Assembly: GCA_964530525.1 (NCBI GenBank) | Contig: CAZHBH010000018.1 | Location: 1 to 35,613, forward strand | Direction: 5' to 3' | Source: CAYNQN01 sp964530525 | Lineage (GTDB): Bacteria; Actinomycetota; Acidimicrobiia; Acidimicrobiales; Acidimicrobilacustridaceae | Length of the DNA: 35,613 nt | In this document: positions 31,196-35,613 of the stretch, in pieces | Layout of the letters: each line of letters opens with the position of its first letter | Numbering within the stretch: position 1 is the first letter of the stretch | Translations under genes and position numbers: made by a program | The notes under the pieces: model-generated | The model's database searches: none | What the model saw: the letters and a program-made list of their open reading frames with translations, nothing else | What the model was told of the DNA's origin: nothing

Positions 31196-32102
31196 TGCGC
31201 TCCCTAGTGATCCAGCGGGCGATGAGCACGAGTGCGCTCAGACCCACGAGCCAGGCCACGAAGCCCTCGGGGACCGGGCCGAGGCTGCCGATGCGAAGCC
31301 CGCCGGGGTTCTCGGGGGCGTGCAGGTACTCGACGTAGCGGGCGATCGAGTCGATCTGGTCGTCGCTGAGCGTCCTGGGCCCGAACACCGGCATGTCGCC
31401 CGGACCCACCCGCACCGCCTCGCCGATCTGCGTGGGGTGCACGCTCTGGAGGTCGGGCGCGTGGCGCCCGTAGCTCAGGGCGCCGCCGGCGGCAGCCGCG
31501 TTGTGGCAAGCCGCGCAGTTGGCGAGGAAGAGGCTCGCACCCTCGGAGAGGTCGCCACGGCTCGCATCTACGTCTGGCACCTGCGGGCCGTCGCCCAACG
31601 ACGCCACGTAGGCGACCAGCTGGACGATCTGGTCGTCGGTGAAGGCCTGCGGCTTCTCCGGAGGCTGCACGCCGGGAAAGGCGAGCGGCATGCGGCCGGT
31701 GCGGAGGTAGAAGTCGGCCGAGGCAGCACCGACGCCTACCAGCGACGGGTAGCCAGGGGTGCCGACTCCACCCACGCCGTGGCAGTTGACGCACGAGGTC
31801 AGGAACAGCTCCTCCCCCGCGCGGACCTGTGCGGGGTCGCGGTTGGCGGCGCGCTGTCGCCTCGCGGCCTCGGGCCCTGTCGTGCCGTCAGGAGCACCGG
31901 CCGTCGAGGGGGGCTGCGTCGAACCGTCGCCGTCGGAGGAGCCCTGGCCCTGCGCTCGCTGGGACTCCTCGGCCGACCCCGAACCCGACGCCGGCTGAGC
32001 ACCCACGATCGCTGCTGTCCCGGCACCTGCCATGAGCAGAGCCGCGAGGACCGCCGCCGCCCCGGCGAAGGCCGGCCTGCGCACCAGGGAGGGAGCCTTC
32101 AT
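31176..32102 (-). CDS. qcrC: Diheme cytochrome c subunit of the bcc complex
   Basis: A 308-aa membrane-anchored diheme cytochrome c that relays electrons directly to the aa3 oxidase, so no soluble cytochrome c is needed. Heme motifs are C104xxCH108 (SCVNCHGVGG) and C196xxCH200 (NCAACHNAA); M138 and M237 are candidate axial ligands. There is an N-terminal signal segment (about 10-35), a long Ser/Gly/Gln/Pro linker (about 36-95) and a C-terminal anchor (280-297). ATG 32102 overlaps the ctaE stop in ATGA. The linker is longer and more acidic than in many homologues. Confidence 0.95.
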   Translation of the reverse strand: MKAPSLVRRPAFAGAAAVLAALLMAGAGTAAIVGAQPASGSGSAEESQRAQGQGSSDGDGSTQPPSTAGAPDGTTGPEAARRQRAANRDPAQVRAGEELFLTSCVNCHGVGGVGTPGYPSLVGVGAASADFYLRTGRMPLAFPGVQPPEKPQAFTDDQIVQLVAYVASLGDGPQVPDVDASRGDLSEGASLFLANCAACHNAAAAGGALSYGRHAPDLQSVHPTQIGEAVRVGPGDMPVFGPRTLSDDQIDSIARYVEYLHAPENPGGLRIGSLGPVPEGFVAWLVGLSALVLIARWITRERNARRAR

Positions 32103-32710
32103 TGGATCACGTAGATGGTGAAGAACACGGCGACCCAGACGACGTCCACGAAGTGCCAGTAGTAGCCCGAGACTCTCAAGGTGTGGGTGGAGGGCATGCG
32201 GCTCAGACGGCTGAACACCACCCAGGCCATGATGCTCAGAAGTATCAACCCTGCTGCCACGTGCAGGCCGTGGAAGCCGGTGAGCAAGTAGTAGATGGTG
32301 CCGTAGGAGTGCGTGTCGACGTCGAAGCCGACGGTCGTGTACTCCAGCAGCTGGTTGGCGAGGAACACCACGCCGAGCACCACGGTGAGCAGCAACCAGG
32401 CGAGCGAGAAGTGGCGGTGGCCGCGCTCGGAAGCGCGCACCGAGAGGTGCATCGTGAAGCTCGAGATCACCAGCACCAACGTGAAGATCCCCGCCCTCGT
32501 CACGTCGAGGACGGCATCGTCGGGAGGCCAAGCGCTGCCGTTCTCGGCGCGCAGGGCGAAGTACGCGGCGAACAGGCCTGCGAAGAACATCAGCTCCGAG
32601 GCAAGCCAGATCATCACCCCGACACCGAGGGGCGATGCCTCCTCCGACTCTGCGATCCCGTGCCGTCGATCGACCGCTGGATCTGTCACGGCTTCGGCCA
32701 CGGCGACCAT
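32099..32710 (-). CDS. ctaE: Cytochrome c oxidase subunit III
   Basis: A 203-aa polytopic subunit of aa3 oxidase. PLGVGVMIWLASELMFFAGLFAAYF, FHGLHVAAGL and SGYYWHFVDVVWVAVF are the canonical subunit III segments with five membrane helices. ATG 32710 (MVAVAEAV) is chosen because the upstream frame overlaps the divergent ctaG region. It is the first gene of the minus-strand unit leading to qcrC, qcrA and qcrB. The 57 bases to ctaG hold its promoter, but I could not pick a clear -10 for this strand. Confidence 0.95.
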   Translation of the reverse strand: MVAVAEAVTDPAVDRRHGIAESEEASPLGVGVMIWLASELMFFAGLFAAYFALRAENGSAWPPDDAVLDVTRAGIFTLVLVISSFTMHLSVRASERGHRHFSLAWLLLTVVLGVVFLANQLLEYTTVGFDVDTHSYGTIYYLLTGFHGLHVAAGLILLSIMAWVVFSRLSRMPSTHTLRVSGYYWHFVDVVWVAVFFTIYVIQ

Positions 32711-32754
32711 GTTGTCAGAACCGAACGCCCGCAGCCTGCGATCCCGCGGAGAGC

Positions 32755-32760
32755 TACGGT
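32755..32760 (+). promoter_or_regulatory. -10 box TACGGT for leaderless ctaG
   Basis: TACGGT is followed after seven bases by the ATG at 32768. It lies in the short region between divergent ctaE and ctaG. Confidence 0.55.
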
Positions 32761-32767
32761 CGTCGCG

Positions 32768-33676
32768 ATGCTTCTCGGCCACGTCGGTCCGCACCCGAGC
32801 GAGCTGACCTTGTTCACGCCGTCCTCTCTGGTGACCGAGGCATCCCTGGACCCCTTCAGCGCCGTGCTCATCGTCGGCACGGGAGCCCTCTACCTGATCG
32901 GGGTGCGCCGCCTCGGCCTGCGCGGCAGGCACTGGAGCCGTGCGCGCACCGGAGCCTTCTTCGGCGGGCTGGTGCTTCTGGCCATCGCCACGCAGTCGGG
33001 ACTGGCCGCCTACGAGAACAGCCTGTTCTCGGCCCACGCGGCCCAGCACGTGCTCATCGGCATGGCGGCTCCACTCTTCATGGCGCTGGGAGCTCCGGTG
33101 ACGCTGGCCCTCCAGGCGTGCTCGCGCAGCGGGCAGGTCACGCTGCTCAAGGGCCTCCGATCACGTCCGGTGCGCTGGGCCACCCAACCGATCGTTGCCC
33201 TGCTGCTCTTCGCGCTCAGCCTGTTCGTTCTGTACCTCACGCCGATCTACGAGCTCTCGGTCACCAACCAGTGGGTGCACGTTGCCGTCCACGGTCACTT
33301 CCTCGTGGCCGGCTCGGTCTTCTACTGGGCGGTCATAGGGCTCGACCCGGTGAGCTGGCGCCTGCCCTTCGGCGTCCGGCTGGGCCTGGTGCTGCTGACC
33401 ATCCCGTTCCACTCCTTCCTCGCCCTCGCCCTCATGTCGGGCACCGAACCCATCGCGGCCGACCACTACGCCGCCATCGCCCAGCCGACGGCGGTGAGCG
33501 CGATGGACGACCAGCGGATGGGGGCCGGGATCATGTGGGTCGCCGGTGACATCCTCGGGCTCGTGGTGGCCGGCGTCGTCGTGATCCAGTGGATGGCCCA
33601 CGAGGACCGGGCGGCCCGGCGGCGTGACGCCATCGAAGACCGCCAGCTCCAAGACCGTTACGATCCAGCGCGGTGA
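32768..33676 (+). CDS. ctaG: CtaG/caa3-type cytochrome c oxidase assembly membrane protein
   Basis: A 302-aa membrane protein with about seven helices of the caa3_CtaG family, involved in cytochrome c oxidase assembly, probably copper handling. The conserved histidines sit in SAHAAQHVLIGMAAPLFMALGAP and in VHVAVHGHFLVAGSVFYWAVIG, both family features. ATG 32768 is chosen from the -10 seven bases upstream; nothing before it in frame is conserved. A possible second -10 (TACGAT, 33659-33664) at its 3' end may serve ctaC-ctaD. Confidence 0.9.
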   Translation: MLLGHVGPHPSELTLFTPSSLVTEASLDPFSAVLIVGTGALYLIGVRRLGLRGRHWSRARTGAFFGGLVLLAIATQSGLAAYENSLFSAHAAQHVLIGMAAPLFMALGAPVTLALQACSRSGQVTLLKGLRSRPVRWATQPIVALLLFALSLFVLYLTPIYELSVTNQWVHVAVHGHFLVAGSVFYWAVIGLDPVSWRLPFGVRLGLVLLTIPFHSFLALALMSGTEPIAADHYAAIAQPTAVSAMDDQRMGAGIMWVAGDILGLVVAGVVVIQWMAHEDRAARRRDAIEDRQLQDRYDPAR

Positions 33677-33758
33677 CAGCGCCAAGCAGGCCTGCGAAGG
33701 CCCGATCGCCCTGGCGAGCAGGACATCGCCCGATGCGCGCGAGGTCTGCGAGGTGACG

Positions 33759-34556
33759 ATGAGGCGACTGGTCCTCCTGGCGGTCCCGGCCATCGTCCTC
33801 GCGACTGCCTGCGGCAACCTCGGGGCGCCCGAAGGGGTGACCCGCCAGGGCCAGGGCTTCACCACCTTGTGGCGGGTCTTCCTGCTGCTTGCGATAGCCG
33901 TGGCGGCCCTCATCTGGGTGCTCGTGGCGTGGTCGATCATCCGCTACCGCCGCCGGCGTCGGCCCGACATGCCGAGCCAGCGCCAGTACAACATCCCGCT
34001 GGAGGTCACCTACCTCACCATCCCGCTGCTGCTGGTGGGCGCCCTGTTCGCCATCACCGTCGTGGCCACCGAGGACTTCACCAACGTGTCCGACGATCCC
34101 GACGTGGTCGTGGAGGTGCAGGGGTTCCAGTGGCAGTGGCAGTTCAGCTACCCCGAGGAGGGGATCGTGCTGAGCGGGAGCGACCAGGCAGGCCCCACCC
34201 TCGTGCTCCCCGTCGACCAGACCGTGCGGCTCAAGCTGTTCTCCCACGACGTGAACCACTCGTTCTGGGTCCCGGAGTTCCTGGAGAAGCGCGACCTGAT
34301 CCCAGGGGTCGACAACGAGATCGACATCCACCTCACCGAGACGGGCGAGTGGGTGGGGCGGTGCGCGGAGTACTGCGGGCTCGACCACTGGCTCATGACC
34401 TTCTCGGTGCGCGGCGTGACGGCCGACGAGTACGACGACTGGGTGACCGAGACCGCCGCCCAGCCTCAACCCGTCGTGGCCGGGGCGGCCCAGGCGACGA
34501 GCCCCGACCAGACAGGCCCGAGGGGTCTCGCCGAGGAGTCGGAAGGGAACCAATGA
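33759..34556 (+). CDS. ctaC: Cytochrome c oxidase subunit II
   Basis: A 265-aa subunit that takes electrons from QcrC through the dinuclear CuA site. Two N-terminal hydrophobic stretches are present: a lipoprotein signal with lipobox ATAC (Cys18), then a helix (about 37-60) and another (about 85-104). CuA ligands are H167, C202, E204, C206, H210 and M213 (SHDVNHSFWVPEF and CAEYCGLDHWLMTF). The aromatic FQWQWQF electron-entry stretch is present. ATG 33759 has GAGG six bases upstream; GTG 33753 is possible. It overlaps ctaD in ATGA. Confidence 0.96.
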   Translation: MRRLVLLAVPAIVLATACGNLGAPEGVTRQGQGFTTLWRVFLLLAIAVAALIWVLVAWSIIRYRRRRRPDMPSQRQYNIPLEVTYLTIPLLLVGALFAITVVATEDFTNVSDDPDVVVEVQGFQWQWQFSYPEEGIVLSGSDQAGPTLVLPVDQTVRLKLFSHDVNHSFWVPEFLEKRDLIPGVDNEIDIHLTETGEWVGRCAEYCGLDHWLMTFSVRGVTADEYDDWVTETAAQPQPVVAGAAQATSPDQTGPRGLAEESEGNQ

Positions 34557-35613
34557 CCTTGCTGGACGAGCGCCTCGCACCGGCTGCCGGGCCGGAGCCT
34601 GGTCACCCCCACCCCGAGCCGCGGGGGATCCTCCGCTGGTTCACGAGCACAGACCACAAGAGCATCGGCATCGCCTACATGGTCACGGCGTTCGCCTTCT
34701 ACCTGCTCGGCGGCATGCTCGCGATGGGCATCCGCGCTCAGCTCGCGCAGCCCGAGCAGGAGCTGCTGTCGAACGACACCTACAACCAGTTCTTCACCAT
34801 GCACGGCAGCATCATGCTGCTGCTCTTCCTCGGCCCGTTCGCCTTCGGCCTGGCCAACTACATCGTCCCCCTCCAGGCCGGGGCGCGCGACATGGCCTTC
34901 CCCCGCCTGAACCTCATCTCCTACTGGATCTACGCGTGCGGTGGCCTGGTGATGGTCTCGGGCTTCCTCACCTCCAACGGAGCCGCCAACTTCGGTTGGT
35001 TCGCCTACGCCCCGCTGTCGGACAGCATCCACTCGCCGGGCCTCGGCGGCGACCTCTGGGTGATCTCCCTGGCGCTCACCGGCCTCTCGGGCATCCTGAC
35101 GGCGGTCAACATCCTGGCCACCGTCGCCACGATGCGAGCCCCCGGCTTGACCATGTTCCGCCTGCCCATCTTCACCTGGACGATGATCGTGGTGAGCGTC
35201 CTGGTGCTGCTCGCCTTCCCGGTGCTCACCTCGGCAGGCGCGATGCTCTTCGTCGACCGCCACTTCGGCGGCCACATCTTCGACGCCAACCTGGTCGAGG
35301 GCGTGGTGGGCATGCCCATCTTGTGGCAGCACCTGTTCTGGTTCTTCGGCCACCCCGAGGTCTACATACTCGTGCTGCCCTTCTTCGGCGTGGTCACGGA
35401 GATCTTCCCCGTGTTCTCTCGCCGGCCCGTGTTCGGCTACCGCGGCCTCGTGTTCGCCACCATCGCCATAGGCGCTCTGTCGGTGGGTGTGTGGGCGCAC
35501 CACATGTTCGTGACCGGGGCGGTGCTCCTCCCGTTCTTCTCAGCGGTCACGATGCTGATCGCCGTGCCCACCGGGGTGAAGTTCTTCAACTGGATCGGCT
35601 CCATGTGGGGCGG
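34553..35613 (+). CDS. ctaD: Cytochrome c oxidase subunit I, 3' end cut by window edge
   Basis: Catalytic heme-copper subunit, 353 residues shown of about 550. H84 in FTMHGSIMLL is the heme a ligand; H267, E269 and Y271 in FFGHPEVYI show the cross-linked His-Tyr and the Glu of A-type (aa3) oxidases; H316 and H317 in WAHHMF are CuB ligands. The N-terminus GILRWFTSTDHKSIGIAY is canonical. ATG 34553 overlaps the ctaC stop (ATGA). The heme a3 histidine and the C-terminus lie beyond the window. Confidence 0.97.
   Translation, partial: MTLLDERLAPAAGPEPGHPHPEPRGILRWFTSTDHKSIGIAYMVTAFAFYLLGGMLAMGIRAQLAQPEQELLSNDTYNQFFTMHGSIMLLLFLGPFAFGLANYIVPLQAGARDMAFPRLNLISYWIYACGGLVMVSGFLTSNGAANFGWFAYAPLSDSIHSPGLGGDLWVISLALTGLSGILTAVNILATVATMRAPGLTMFRLPIFTWTMIVVSVLVLLAFPVLTSAGAMLFVDRHFGGHIFDANLVEGVVGMPILWQHLFWFFGHPEVYILVLPFFGVVTEIFPVFSRRPVFGYRGLVFATIAIGALSVGVWAHHMFVTGAVLLPFFSAVTMLIAVPTGVKFFNWIGSMWG

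Noticed and set aside
1..35613. Search for CRISPR arrays, insertion sequences, integrases, rRNA and tRNA genes
   Set aside because: No regularly spaced repeats, transposase or integrase motifs, or conserved RNA gene segments were recognised by eye. Small RNAs without conserved sequence cannot be excluded.

Overview
The window is a GC-rich, densely coded stretch of chromosome from an actinobacterium (Actinomycetota). The evidence is an actinobacterial-type cytochrome bcc-aa3 supercomplex locus (diheme QcrC, QcrA with extra membrane segments, lipoprotein-type CtaC, CtaG), SCO6745-like and DUF6790 proteins, and start codons placed 6-8 bases after a TANNNT -10 box, as in leaderless actinobacterial genes. 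A lineage such as Acidimicrobiia would fit, but this is inference. I found no rRNA, tRNA, CRISPR array, insertion sequence or phage gene, and no gene-free stretch over 300 bases.

Layout. 1-5.6 kb: partial tldD (-), a FlK-type thioesterase (+), an LPG-synthase-TM/UPF0104 membrane protein (+), dxs of the MEP isoprenoid pathway (+) and an NfuA-like Fe-S carrier (-). 5.7-9.6 kb: an ABC exporter-like permease and ATPase, an SCO6745-like protein and a DUF6790 membrane protein. 9.8-16.3 kb: four tightly packed genes, herA-like, sbcD (mre11), sbcC (rad50) and nurA-like, the four-part DNA-end-resection set best known from archaea; a crotonase gene follows. 17-19 kb: a leaderless 82-aa ribbon-helix-helix-like protein, an orphan ParA with a small tail-anchored partner, and a PrxQ/BCP peroxiredoxin ending in a strong terminator. 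19-25 kb: an ABC substrate-binding lipoprotein, an OB-fold protein, two TrkA proteins, an APC permease and a DUF1275 membrane protein. 25-29 kb: zwf, a histidine phosphatase and a sugar porter, plausibly a sugar uptake and oxidative pentose phosphate group. 28.8-35.6 kb: the respiratory genes, qcrB-qcrA-qcrC-ctaE on the minus strand and ctaG, ctaC and partial ctaD on the plus strand, encoding quinol oxidation and proton-pumping oxygen reduction.

The most interesting points are the archaeal-style HerA-Mre11-Rad50-NurA operon (with an atypical HerA P-loop), the recurrent leaderless promoter geometry, the ParA/tail-anchored/RHH cluster, and a self-palindromic -10 between two divergent genes. Most other genes are ordinary housekeeping or transport genes.
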